Below are positions 1 to 10,245 of a DNA stretch of 64,000 bases, in pieces. The translations under genes were made by a program, and so were the position numbers. The notes under the pieces were generated by a model. It did not search any database and had not been told where the DNA came from. It saw only the letters and a program-made list of their open reading frames with translations. Each line of letters begins with the position of its first letter. Positions within the stretch are counted from its first letter, which is position 1. The DNA comes from Lotus japonicus (lineage: Eukaryota > Streptophyta > Magnoliopsida > Fabales > Fabaceae): NCBI RefSeq assembly GCF_012489685.1, contig NC_080046.1:67347984-67411983 (forward strand). Reading direction: 5' to 3'.

Positions 1-1074
1 TATAATGTTATAATTAATATTAGTAATTAATAAGAATTGCTCAGACTACTTTACAATGCAAATTTTTAACTTTTCCTTCTTATAATTGTGGATTGATTGA
101 AAAAGCCACAAAGGTAATTGACATTGGTTGATAGGAATTATGCTGCTTCCCCTTATTTTTGGTCTCTTGCCCAATCATATAACCAGTGCATCTGACTCAT
201 TCAATAATTGTAAGTAAATTGAGCAGGATGCTCTTCTATATAAGGAATTATCAATATACACTTTATTTTAAGGTGATATTTGGTGCATGTAATCTGGTTC
301 AAATTTCAGGATTGAAGTTGAAATTTAACCTTTTGATTGTCATTACCTTGGTGAAATTCGTGTCTAATTCAATATAATTGAGAAACAAATAATTTTATTA
401 TATTAATTCTTAACTCAAATTCACACAATTACGATTTTAAGTGCTAAAAAAGAAATTAATATTTAGATTTTTTAAGTATTTGAATGTTATCATAACTTTA
501 AGATAAAATCAAATTTTCATGTTTCCTATATATTGCATGGTATAAATTATGGATGGGAAATGTTTTTGTTTGTGAATTGAAAAAGAGAAATGCTAGTCAT
601 TTGACATTCACTTTCTAACACTCTTTGATTTGACAAAATCCATGTAGGCTCTACTAAGCTATATGCGCCTCACTTTCAATTTGGAGAGATCTACTTAAAT
701 TTTAATCAATTAAAGAGTGAGTATTAGAAAGAATTGAATTATATTCTCATTTTTAAGAAAGTATTCAAAGGTGGCATGTTAGTTATCAGCCCAATCAACA
801 CGAATGTAAAGGTTTTTTTTGTTTTTCTCAGTCAAAGATATTTGAAATACGGACTAAGCCCTACTAGGAAAGGGACACAGCCCAAGACACCAACATGGGC
901 AGCCCCTATTTCAAATAATAAAAAACAAATGGTAGCAGGCTCGAAGCGACGGCAATGACGTTTGACAATGATGCAGCCTATGTTTTAATTTTTAATTCTC
1001 TATTAACAAGACTTTCTTTTAACAAAAACTTATGTATAAAATTAAAATATAAACGCTGTAAGCCTGAAAGTAAG
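1..1074. other. AT-rich intergenic DNA, no gene recognised
   Basis: This stretch is AT-rich with only short chance reading frames. None resembles a known protein and no RNA gene is visible. A G+C-richer patch around 840-960 gives a 74-residue frame without recognisable motifs. Confidence 0.6.
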
Positions 1075-1084
1075 TGTAAATCAC

Positions 1085-2186
1085 GGTGTTGGCTTCAGTG
1101 TGACAGTTAAATACTGAACCACCATGGTCCAGTTCAATATACACCTTTGATATATTAATTAAAAAATCAACGGTTCATATTCAACTAACTTTAATAACTC
1201 AATTCCAATTTTACCCTCTCTCATCTCCTCCAGACTGTTCTTCTCTGTCTCTCCTTTTCCTAGCCCACTAGCCCAGCACCACCGTCCTTCAAGGTCATCA
1301 TCCTCCATCAAGCATCGTGCAGCTTTCACCCTCCTCTGAACCACCGTTTGGTCCATGGTGCTGCCACCGCAGCCCTCCTTCTTCCTTCTCCCTTTCCCTC
1401 TTCCCCTTCCTCCTCCTTTTCTCCTTTTCTTTTACTCTATAACTGCGCAAGTAATCCCCCTCTTCTACATAAACTTGGGTATTTTGATCAACACATGTAC
1501 ATGGGCTCCCATCAAGGGGTTTAACAGAGGATTCTAGAACCCAGATTCTTTGAAGACAAGCAAATAAAAAAAAAGGGAAAAAATGTAAAATTTTAGAGAA
1601 TACACAACTTGAGATGGAGGTTTCTCAGCTACGAAAAGAATAAAAAGGTGATCAAAAGGTTGTATTTTTCTTGAATCTAATTATCCATGTTGTTTCAAAT
1701 TTTGCAATTTTGTTTGGGGAATGAGATAGAGGCATAAGCCATAAGGCACGCATTCCGATTATGGGTCTTTGGATTTTCAGTTAATTGATACCCAATTGTC
1801 ATGATTGATAAAACTTGATTGAAATTTACATCTTAATCATCGGCCTAGCTTCTCAGCTGTGGAAATATAATGTGTTCATTGCAATTTTAGAAATATGGGT
1901 TCTTTATGCAAGATCTCCATGCTACAAATGGTGAAAAGGCTAGGTGGGGAAGATGATCCAAAGAAGGAACGAAGGATGATAGATTGGAGAGGACTGTTGA
2001 GGACGGAGTAGTGGTTGGAGACGGCGGCGGCGTGTGGCGCCGGATACATGCTAGGAGAGGTTGTGAGTGTAAAGGAGAAAGAAGGGAAGTGTAAAGATAA
2101 AATGGGTATTTTCGTAACTTAAGTGAGGAACAGTGACTGTATCACCATGGTTCATTTTTGTACTGTCCCACCGAAGACATCGTCTT
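1085..2186. mobile_element. Small non-autonomous Mutator-like element, possibly carrying captured sequence
   Basis: The two ends are imperfect inverted repeats. The left end from 1085 reads GGTGTTGGCTTCAGTGTGAC and the reverse complement of the right end reads GACGATGTCTTCGGTGGGAC, followed on both sides by an ACAGT and a CATGGT motif. A 10-bp direct repeat, TGTAAATCAC, flanks it at 1075-1084 and 2187-2196, which is the size expected for Mutator target duplications (8-11 bp). The interior has no transposase but contains G+C-rich patches (about 1240-1470 and 1950-2060) unlike the AT-rich surroundings, so this could be a small Pack-MULE. I did not recognise the source of the captured patches. 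The right end may begin two bases earlier, which would leave two unmatched bases before the repeat. Confidence 0.5.
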
Positions 2187-2225
2187 TGTAAATCACACTC
2201 AAACTCCTATAATATATAACTCTTG

Positions 2226-2340
2226 CGAATAGAAAAAACTCCTTGGCCAGCCCCCTACCGCTTAGTGCGCTAACCGTGGGGCGATGGATTAGTCTCACGG
2301 CCGTCGGCTGTGGGAATATCTTGGTCAAGACAAAAAAAAA
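2226..2340 (+). repeat. Short SINE-like dispersed repeat, copy 1, with A-tail
   Basis: A short G+C-rich unit ends in a run of A at 2332-2340, as a retroposon would. A related copy lies on the opposite strand at 58094-58182. The two share the core CTTAGTGCGCT, a GATTAGT block and CGGCTGTGGGA followed by TCAAGAC and the A-run. This copy has about 21 extra bases (2241-2261) that the other lacks. I cannot see clear tRNA-type A and B boxes, so the family is unassigned. Confidence 0.55.
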
Positions 2341-3078
2341 CCCTGTAGTATATATATTTTTTAAAATTTAGAACGAAAATAGAAATAAATAAATAGCACC
2401 CATCGTGTAGTGAACTCAGGGTAGAGTAGAATAGAAGTTAGCAATCGTGTAGGCCACACTTTTTTTGAGTCCTAGTTGAATTGACTTACTACCATTTTTC
2501 ACCTCTTAAAGTTTTCTCTCCATTTTCTGTCTTCCGGAGATTCCGCTGCAATTTTCCCCTCCTCATTCCAACAAAGTCAAAGATCCATTTCTCTCTGTTT
2601 TCCACTTTTCCTTTCCCACAACCACTGCACTAACAAAATGAATCACCTTAAAATCTTTGGAATCACCTTTAAACATGCAACGATTGATTTGAAAATTTTA
2701 AAAACACTTGACTACGCATTGTATTAAAATTATTTCATATTAATTGTTAATACTAAATTAAAATGTATACCAAAATCATATTTTATTTTATTTTTTTATA
2801 ATTTACTTTTTTTGATATTTGATTAATTTCTCTAAATTTATTTCATATTCAAATTCAGTTCCTTTAAAATAATTCTTACTATCTTTAGATAATCTTTCCG
2901 TTCTACCATTTTATGCATAAAAAAACATCTTTAGATAATGTTAAACTCATTTGAAAAAGCATTAGCTACCACGTCAATTAGTTACTAGTGTTTTCTCGTG
3001 TGTAATGAATGAGAAAATAATTTTCACAATATTAAAACATAAATTTATAATAAATTAGTGTTTTCTAATATGATTTAT
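2341..3078. other. AT-rich intergenic DNA, no gene recognised
   Basis: No coding frame or structured RNA is recognised. A pyrimidine-rich patch lies at about 2500-2630 and the rest is very AT-rich. Confidence 0.55.
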
Positions 3079-4440
3079 ACTAGTGTTTTTTTTTACTCGC
3101 ACGGGGAATATGTTTGTCGTATTTTATACGTGAATCAATACGTTGATTATTTAAAATATAATAAACAAAGATGAAATTGAAGAGTCTTAAATGGTAATCA
3201 AAGTGGACAAAAACATAAAGGCAATAGAACAAATCATAAATATAAGGCTTTGCCAACATATTAAACGACAAATTAAAATAGAAGAGTCTGAAACGCTATG
3301 CAAAGTGGTGAATAAGTCTTAAATTGAAACACTTGTTTGAAATTTGTGTGGTTGAATAACTAATAAACAAAGATGAAATAGAAGAGTCTGAATTGCGAAG
3401 CAAACGACTGATTAACTAATAAAAAGATTGGTTAATAACGAAATCTCAAATTTTCCAAAACATATAAGGGGACGGTTTTACGGTGTCTAATAAACAATAG
3501 CTAAGTTAATCTACAGTGAACGTGATTATGCGCGTTCGTTTCCGCTCATATGTTCTCAAAAACTTATTGGTAGACAACATTGCGCGTTGAGGTCGAAACT
3601 ACCCCTTGTTCATCCACAATGAACACCTTCAGCCCTTTTCTAGACTTCACCCTCAAGAGAACGACATACAGTTGTCCATGAGTAAACACATGCCTCGGAA
3701 GGTACATACCCACATGAGAAAGAGACTGACCATGACTCTTGTTTATAGTCATTGCGAAGCATAAAGTCACCGGGAATCGCCTTTGAGAGAATTTGAAGGG
3801 AAGACCAGAGTCAGAAGGCGTTAAGGTTATCCTTGGAATGTACTCTGTTTTACCCAGCCTAATTCCTGATAAAACAGTTGCAACAATTATATACCGAGTA
3901 AGATGAGTGACTCTCAACCGAGTTTCATTACACAAACCAGCCGCTTGGTCTATGTTTCGAAGAAGCATGATCGGAACTCCAACTTTCAATCTCGATCAGT
4001 GGTTTGGAATTCCCAAGCACTGAACGTCGTTTAAAAACTCAGAGGTGAACCACTCCGCGTGAACCTTAGAATCTTCATCCGATCTACACGAGGTATCGTA
4101 GCTCAAGTACTCTCTCTCGACACCAGGAAGCTTTTACAGCATGTAGTTGTTGACTTGCTCGACACTCTCGAGGGTCGGGGCGAGAATCGTTCTTTCCTGG
4201 AAGTACGAATCATTTTCCAAGTTCGCCACTAAGTCCGGATAAGCAAAATTAATCAATTCAAGAAGAGGATAAGGACCTTGTCCAATCAACAAATCTGACA
4301 GAATCTCAATTGTGGTGTGAGCCTCGTCGATGGTGTCAACCGTTTCGTCGCCCACCTTAAGAATCCACTCTGCAAACACTCTTATTTCTGCAACAGGCGC
4401 TGAGAATGAGGCACTCAGTAATCTCATGTTTTTGAATAAA
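3079..4440 (-). mobile_element. 3' half of a decayed Helitron
   Basis: On the minus strand the sequence carries the end of a Pif1-type Helitron helicase and then, about 470 bp downstream, a CTAG followed by T (CTAG at 3080-3083, host T complementary to 3079). This is the usual Helitron 3' terminus inserted between A and T. A CCCCGTGCGAG motif lies just upstream (about 3096-3106), resembling one arm of the usual 3' hairpin. The second arm is missing, so the hairpin has decayed. The 5' end (TC start) and the Rep domain are not found. Confidence 0.6.
3546..4427 (-). pseudogene. Helitron Pif1-like helicase, C-terminal fragment with premature stops
   Basis: One continuous reading frame resembles the C-terminal third of plant Helitron helicases. 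It begins NMRLL, continues through GDETVDTIDEA and LAPTLESVEQVNNY, then KVGVPIMLLRNIDQAAGLCN, and ends with the superfamily-1 motif region AMTINKSHGQSLSHVG and HGQLYVVLLRVKSRKGL. Family copies usually read SQGQS and VAVSRV here, so this copy has substitutions. In-frame stops occur at TAA (4131-4133), TGA (near 3986-3988) and TAA (3564-3566). The Walker A and B part and the Rep nuclease are absent, so the protein cannot be functional. The frame itself is intact between stops, which indicates point decay. Confidence 0.85.
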
Positions 4441-5289
4441 ACGTGTAACGTTTAATATATAGATATTAAGGCTTAGTTTTCAAAATCAATAAAATACATA
4501 AATAATTTTACTAGTTTTAGTTAAGAAAATGTATAATTAATATGCATTTGATTTATTAAATTTTTACAGTAGAAATATAAATTAGAAATTCAATATTATC
4601 GTGGATATGTTAGTAAAGTTGAATAACATAATGATTACAATTTAATTCAAGTTGGATAAATATTAAAGTTGAATTGAAAATAAAGATTTCGTTACAATAA
4701 AAACACGAATTGTCCGATTAAAGACCATCGCTAATGTTGTAAAACGGTCAGTAATGAGAAATTAACGACGACCTTTCGACGGTTAACAATCTATCAGTAA
4801 TATTTACCGAAGATTTTTGGGAAAATGTCATTGTATTTACCTACAGAAAAGTTTCAACTCTCTTTGTAGCCTAAATGTATTAAGTTTCATAACTGATTAG
4901 CTTACACAATGCTTTCCATTGCCTGATAATATTTTTCCCAAATTGAATCGATGATTAGAAATTTTCTAAGAGTGAAGACAAATTATTTTTATTTTTGATC
5001 AATAGACAAATTAGCTTTTCCACAAAAAGAGGAGGTTTGGGCTTTCTGTATTTTCACAACCTTCAATAATGTTTTTTTTTTAAGAATGCTTGGTTGAAGT
5101 ATAGTCAGAGTAATTTCCTCTGCTAGGGTTTCAGATTTGGTGTGCTGCTTCTCCTCCCTCCCTCCTCCACAGGGGTGGGATGGGGGGTTTCCTTGCCCCT
5201 AGAGCCTTTTCTTCTCCTTTTTGAGCTTTCTTCGCTCTCCATGGTGGGAGTTTTCCTCTCTCCGATGTGAGAGTTTTCTATCCTCTAGG
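4441..5289. other. Intergenic DNA between Helitron fragment and LTR
   Basis: AT-rich DNA with a short block of repeated ACGAC and CGGT motifs around 4725-4800. A G+C-richer pyrimidine tract at 5110-5285 resembles a retroelement leader but has no identifiable frame. Confidence 0.4.
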
Positions 5290-5949
5290 TGTTAATTGCA
5301 TATAATTTCGACCTATTGTTGGACATTTCGATTGGAATTTATACTGGGTTCAACCTTCGAAGTCGAAAGTGAAGGGAATCAAGGAAATTTATCAAGTGTT
5401 CAACGACTTCGACTGTAAAGTACTGTTTTTCGAGATACGGAGAGTTCTATATGAGAAGCCGGTTTGTCTTTGAAAGATGATTCACGAGGGACACGTATAG
5501 AATAGAAAGACACGTGTAGGACGAAGCTATGTTCAGAAGACACTTGTAATAGTTGTATTAATTGACCGTTAGAAGTCAGTTACATTTTAAGTCTATAAAT
5601 AGCAGGTTTGTAGAAAGAATAGGGGTTCACAATCTTTACTCGAAAACTCTCAAGTGCTTACAATCGATCACAATGATTACAAGCCAAGTTAGAGTGAAAA
5701 AGTAGGGATTCGTGTAACACTTTGCATCTTATAGTTCATTATTATTATTCAGATTCAGAAAGTTCATTTATGTTTTTATCATTTAAGTCGAATTTATTCG
5801 TTTTGTTTCTAATTTGTTATTAAATTTCTTTAGTTTTGAGTGACTAAATTTAATTCATTTTCACCAAAGAACCCAAGAGGACTCGAATCCAGTCCCAGAT
5901 TGATCTTTGGATTCTTTATTTGTGTTTACCAAAATTTGGTGTAAACAAA
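5290..5949 (+). repeat. 5' long terminal repeat of a Ty3-type retroelement
   Basis: The segment starts TGTTAATTG and ends GTGTAAACA, giving the usual TG...CA ends. It contains a TATAAATA promoter motif and is followed within four bases by a primer-binding site and then the gag frame. Length is about 660 bp. No second copy is present downstream of the coding region, so boundaries are inferred from end motifs and from the position of the primer-binding site. Confidence 0.65.
5594..5601 (+). promoter_or_regulatory. LTR TATA box
   Basis: TATAAATA in the context CTATAAATAG, within the LTR and upstream of gag. It is the expected promoter element for element transcription. Confidence 0.6.
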
Positions 5950-5952
5950 TTG

Positions 5953-5971
5953 GCACGCCCAGTGGGACCTC
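5953..5971 (+). other. Primer-binding site
   Basis: TGGCACGCCCAGTGGGACC begins with TGG, the complement of a tRNA 3' CCA, and lies four bases after the LTR end. It fits a tRNA-primed minus-strand start. I did not assign the tRNA species. Confidence 0.6.
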
Positions 5972-6027
5972 TTTGTGAAAATAGTTGTTGAATTCGGTTA
6001 TCATTCAAACTTACTTAACCCACGTTT

Positions 6028-9000
6028 ATGCGTTTAAGAAGTGGAAGACTAGTAAGTATGGCGAATGGTAGATCGAGAAGTGGTAATTCCCCTCCCGCGA
6101 ATACTGGACCTTCGGCAAATCAAACCGGAAATCCCGGTGCTGGAGTGAATGTTGAGGGAAATGCCTTGAACTCTGGAACGGCACAGGCAACAACGACCAA
6201 TGTGGCCGAAAATGTTATACCTGTGGTGACGCAAGCGGCTACAGTGCCCTCTCCGACGACTCCAGTCGTATCACAAATGGTTGCTGGGGCATCTCGCCCT
6301 CAACCGGTGAACATGCCGGTGAATCCGCCATTTGGGATGCCTCCAGGGTTAATGGCTGGAGTAGGGACATTTCCTGCCGTATATTCAGATAACGTAATGT
6401 CAGTCGGATCCCCGAGGAATCAACACCAGGCTTCGGCCTCCAATGTTGGGGGTCGAAATAATATTTATCCTCAGGGGATGGCAGGGGCGAGTGTCAACCA
6501 TTTAGGGACTTCGTTGACAAATACCTCTGTTAACGTATTGAGGCAACAAATGGATGATAGTAACCACGAAATGGTGAATATGTTGGCCCAACAAATAGGA
6601 ACTGTGTTTAATCCTTTAATCCAAAACACAAATGAGTCGTATCAGCAGTTGACGAGATAAATGGGTCGAATTGCTGACGCTTTTGGAGTCCCTCGAAACG
6701 AGGTGGCGAATCCTGTGGGGGCAGCGGCGAATAATGCCGTCGAAATGAATGCGGTTCCTCAGAATGTTCCGCTTCAAGCAAATGCCGAAGTGGCGGCAGT
6801 GCAAGGTCGAAATCAATTGGATAACCTTGGTGGCCAAATGCCTCTGAACATTGAAAATCCTATCTTAATAAATCGAAATATGGATGCAGATAGGGTAGTC
6901 GAGAGAGTTAGACAAAATAACGTTGGGGGGCATCAAAATATAGCAGGCATAGTCGAACAGTTATTGAACCAACATGGATTCAATGTGGGTTATGCAAATC
7001 GACCCCATTTTGCTTCGGCTTTCTCCGAATTCGTCCTTCAAACAGAATTGCCTAGAGGATGGAAAGTCCCTAAGTTCACCAAGTTTTCGGGGGATACTGG
7101 AGAGTCGACAGTCGAACATATCGCTAGGTACCAAATAGAAGCAGGGGATATAGCAAATAATGAGAACCTGAAGATGAAATATTTTCCGAGTTCTCTGACT
7201 AAAAATGCTTTTACTTGGTTTACTACTTTGTTGCCTAATTCAATCCATAATTGGGCTCAGTTAGAGAGAGTTTTTCACGAACAGTTCTTCAGGGGTGAGT
7301 CGAAAGTCAGTCTGAAGGAATTGGCCAGCGTGAAAAGAAAATTCAAAGAAACCATAGATGATTACTTGAATAGGTTCAGACAAATGAAGTCGAAGTGCTT
7401 CACTCAGGTCCCAGAACATGAGTTAGTCGAAATGGCGGCTGGCGGCCTAGACTACTCAATTCGTAAGAAGATAGATACCCAACATCTTAGGGACATGGCT
7501 CAATTGGCTGACAGGGTCAGACAGATTGAAAATTTGAAACTCGAAAAAGAAAAATTTAATAGAGTTCCCAAGAAGGGTAAAGTCGCGTTCGTCGAAAGTT
7601 GCGAATATGAAGTCGATTATGACTCTTATCCAGGCAACTGTGATGATATCGAACAGCAGGAGGTTGATGTCGCCGAATTGGTATCAGGACCTCCTTATGT
7701 TTGTAGGATGTTAAAACCCTATGAATCTAAAAATGCGGAAACAAACAAAGGTGTTGGTAAATTTCCTGTGAAAGCGTATAATTTTGATGTTACTAAATGC
7801 GACGCGATTTATGATATTCTGTTAAAAGATGGTCAAATTAAAGTATCTCCTGATCAAAAAGAAGTACCTTTCGACCAAAGGAAAGGAAAAAAGTTTTGCA
7901 AGTTTCATAATGTATTCAGTCACTGGACTAATAATTGTGTACGTTTCAGGGATCTGGTGCAAACTGCAATCAAAGAAGGACGGCTCAAGTTCGAAGAAAA
8001 GGATAAGGCTGCTATGAAGATTGATTCTGACCCAATGCAAATTGGCAACGCCAATTACGTCGAGCCAGCCGGGATAATGATGGTTGAGTTGTCTGATTTG
8101 AATCAGGTTGCTACTGGAGGAGATGATATCGAAGCTGTGGGGCCTACTCCAGGGATGGAGAAGGTCGAATTGTCTGAAGAGGGAATGGATGCTCCTTCCG
8201 TGGAAGAAGAGGTCGAAACCGCTAAGAAGGTGGTTTACCCTCGGTCGGAGGAAAGCCTGCTGGAATTCCTGCAGCGTTGCCAAAAGTCTTACTCTGAAGT
8301 GATGTTGTGCCCAAGGTGCAGTGTCGTATTTGACAAGGTGGCTGCTCAAGCTATAGAAGATGCTGAAATCAAGAAACGCCGCGCAGTAATACCGGAAAGG
8401 CCTCCTAGTTTTGGGTCCAGAGGACGAGCTGATTCTCCCTTCATAAGGGGAAGGGGATCCTTTGGGTTCGGAAGAGGGCGTGGTCGAACTTATATGCCAC
8501 CAAGTCGAGTTCCGTTCAACAAGTGGATGGCAAGGAGTCAGGCGCCTCACCCTAAGGTTAAGGTGGTCGAATTGGGAAGTGGGTCTGCCTATATGGATAA
8601 TTCTCGAAATCATAAGAATTATACCTATGTCCCAAGGCCGTATCTAGGTCGAAACCCAATGACAAAAACTCAGTGGAGGCGTCACCAGAGGGAGAAAGCC
8701 TTCGAGGCAGGCCAATCCAGTTCTGAGAGGCCAGTCAAGTACCAACTTTTGGGCCAAAGTGGTGGGGCTCCTATGGTTCCTATTCAGGTGATTAAGCAGA
8801 GTATGAAGAATGCTGGGAATTGGGTGACTACTAACCAGGCAAAAGGGAAAGAGAAACAGTCTGAAGATGTCGAAATGAAGGACAACTTTGAAATGTTGGA
8901 GTCTGAGTTTGAGTCCATGTGCAGCTTAGTCTCGATCCTTCCAGAAGAGTTCGATGTGAAAACTGAAATCACTGATGATGAAGAGGATTACTACGTCGAG

Positions 9001-9594
9001 GAGGATGATGACAATCCACTGTGCTATTATGTGATGACTAAAGGAGGAATCGAAGATGATTGTGCCGTTTTCAAGAAACCAGATATGGAGATGAAGAAGC
9101 ATTTGAAACCGCTTGTTGTGTGGGCCCGCATTGAAGGAGTAGGCGTCAATAAAGTCTTGGTTGATGGCGGGGCCGCCATAAATTTGATGCCAAAGTTTCT
9201 GCTTAAGAAGATTGGGAAATCTGTCGAGGATTTGCAACCTCATAACATGATGTTGACTGATTACGAGGGAAAAACTTCTAAGTCTTTGGGAATGTTATTG
9301 GTGGACACCACAATTGGTACTGTTTCTCGACCTACTCTGTTCGTGGTAGTGCCATCGAAAGCAAACTACAATCTGTTGCTAGGACGAGAATGGATTCATG
9401 GGGTAGGGGCTGTGCCGTCCTCCCTTCATCAAAAGCTGTCAATTTGGAGGCCAGATGGGGTGGTCGAAAATGTTGATGCTGACCAGAGTTACTACAAAGC
9501 TGAAGTGGAGTTTGTTGACCGAAAGAATTTCGAGAAGCGGATGGCAAACATCGCTCCGTATGAATCAGAAGGAAAAGAACACATGGAAGGTTGA
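6028..9594 (+). pseudogene. Ty3/gypsy gag-protease polyprotein, one in-frame stop, no polymerase
   Basis: Two frames, 6028-6660 and 6661-9594, are in the same phase and separated by a single TAA at 6658-6660, so this is one gag-pro frame of about 1,188 codons with one nonsense change. The retrotransposon gag core lies around 7050-7450 (WKVPKFTKFSGD, then NAFTWFTTLLPNS and FHEQFFRGE). A CKFHN...H...C knuckle-like motif at about 7895-7945 is of the kind seen in Tat/Ogre-type elements. An aspartic protease follows at 9100-9420 (VLVDGGAAINLMP, later NLLLGREWIH). The frame ends at 9594, and no reverse transcriptase, RNase H or integrase follows. Instead, Helitron 3'-end sequence appears within about 100 bp. 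A C-to-T change would explain the stop. The element is non-autonomous or truncated. Confidence 0.85.
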
Positions 9595-9679
9595 ACCCGG
9601 GTGGAATAGGGTGATTGGAAACTGATTTTATGCAATAAGGACAAATGATAATACATTTGGCTGTTAAGGGCGAACCAAA

Positions 9680-9902
9680 CTTAATATTGCTGAGTTATTC
9701 AATTAATGTTTATAAATAAGATGAAACATTAAGACATAAAATGGAGATAATAACAACATATTTCACTAATTAAAAGTGTATGTTTAGTAAACATATCATT
9801 GTATTATTTCATATATAAATAAAGTACTCAATAATTATAATTAACAATTAATTTATTAAAAAATTACCCGTGCATCGCACGGGCAAACGGGCTCTATCCT
9901 AG
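9680..9902 (+). mobile_element. Helitron 3' terminal segment, proximal copy
   Basis: A perfect 7-bp-stem hairpin, CCCGTGC ATC GCACGGG, at 9867-9883 is followed by 15 bases and a terminal CTAG (9899-9902) with host T next. Hairpin plus CTAG-T is the diagnostic Helitron 3' end. The preceding 200 bp is AT-rich and aligns loosely with the second copy at 10020-10244. The 5' end is not identified. Confidence 0.8.
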
Positions 9903-10019
9903 TATACTTTATTTATGCATTTTTATATGAGTTATTTGTTAATGCTTTGCATGAAAGATAGTCACCAAAAACGCATACAGAGCTTCCATACTAACTATAA
10001 AGTTTGAAGCATCAGATCT

Positions 10020-10244
10020 TATTCATTAATGTCTATAAATATATGAAACAATACAACATCAAGAAATGATATGATATTAATTACATATAAGTGTTATAAG
10101 TGTTTTAATATTCATATTGTATTTCTTATACATATATCATGTAACCATTGTGAAAAAGTCAAATATTACAATCATTGATATAATTAACAATGAATTTCAG
10201 AAAAAATTTCCCGTGCATCGCACGGGAAACGGGCTCTATCCTAG
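10020..10244 (+). mobile_element. Helitron 3' terminal segment, distal copy
   Basis: A second perfect hairpin at 10210-10226 is followed by ACGGGCTCTATC and CTAG at 10241-10244 with T next. The last 35 bases are almost the same as in the copy 342 bp upstream, while the region 5' of the hairpin is diverged but alignable (both contain ATTCA...TTAATGT...TATAAATA...ATGAAACA). This is a tandem pair of Helitron tails. Confidence 0.8.
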
Positions 10245-10245
10245 T

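Noticed and set aside
7822..8613. 263-residue minus-strand frame
   Set aside because: Shadow of the gag-pro coding strand; the sequence has no family resemblance.
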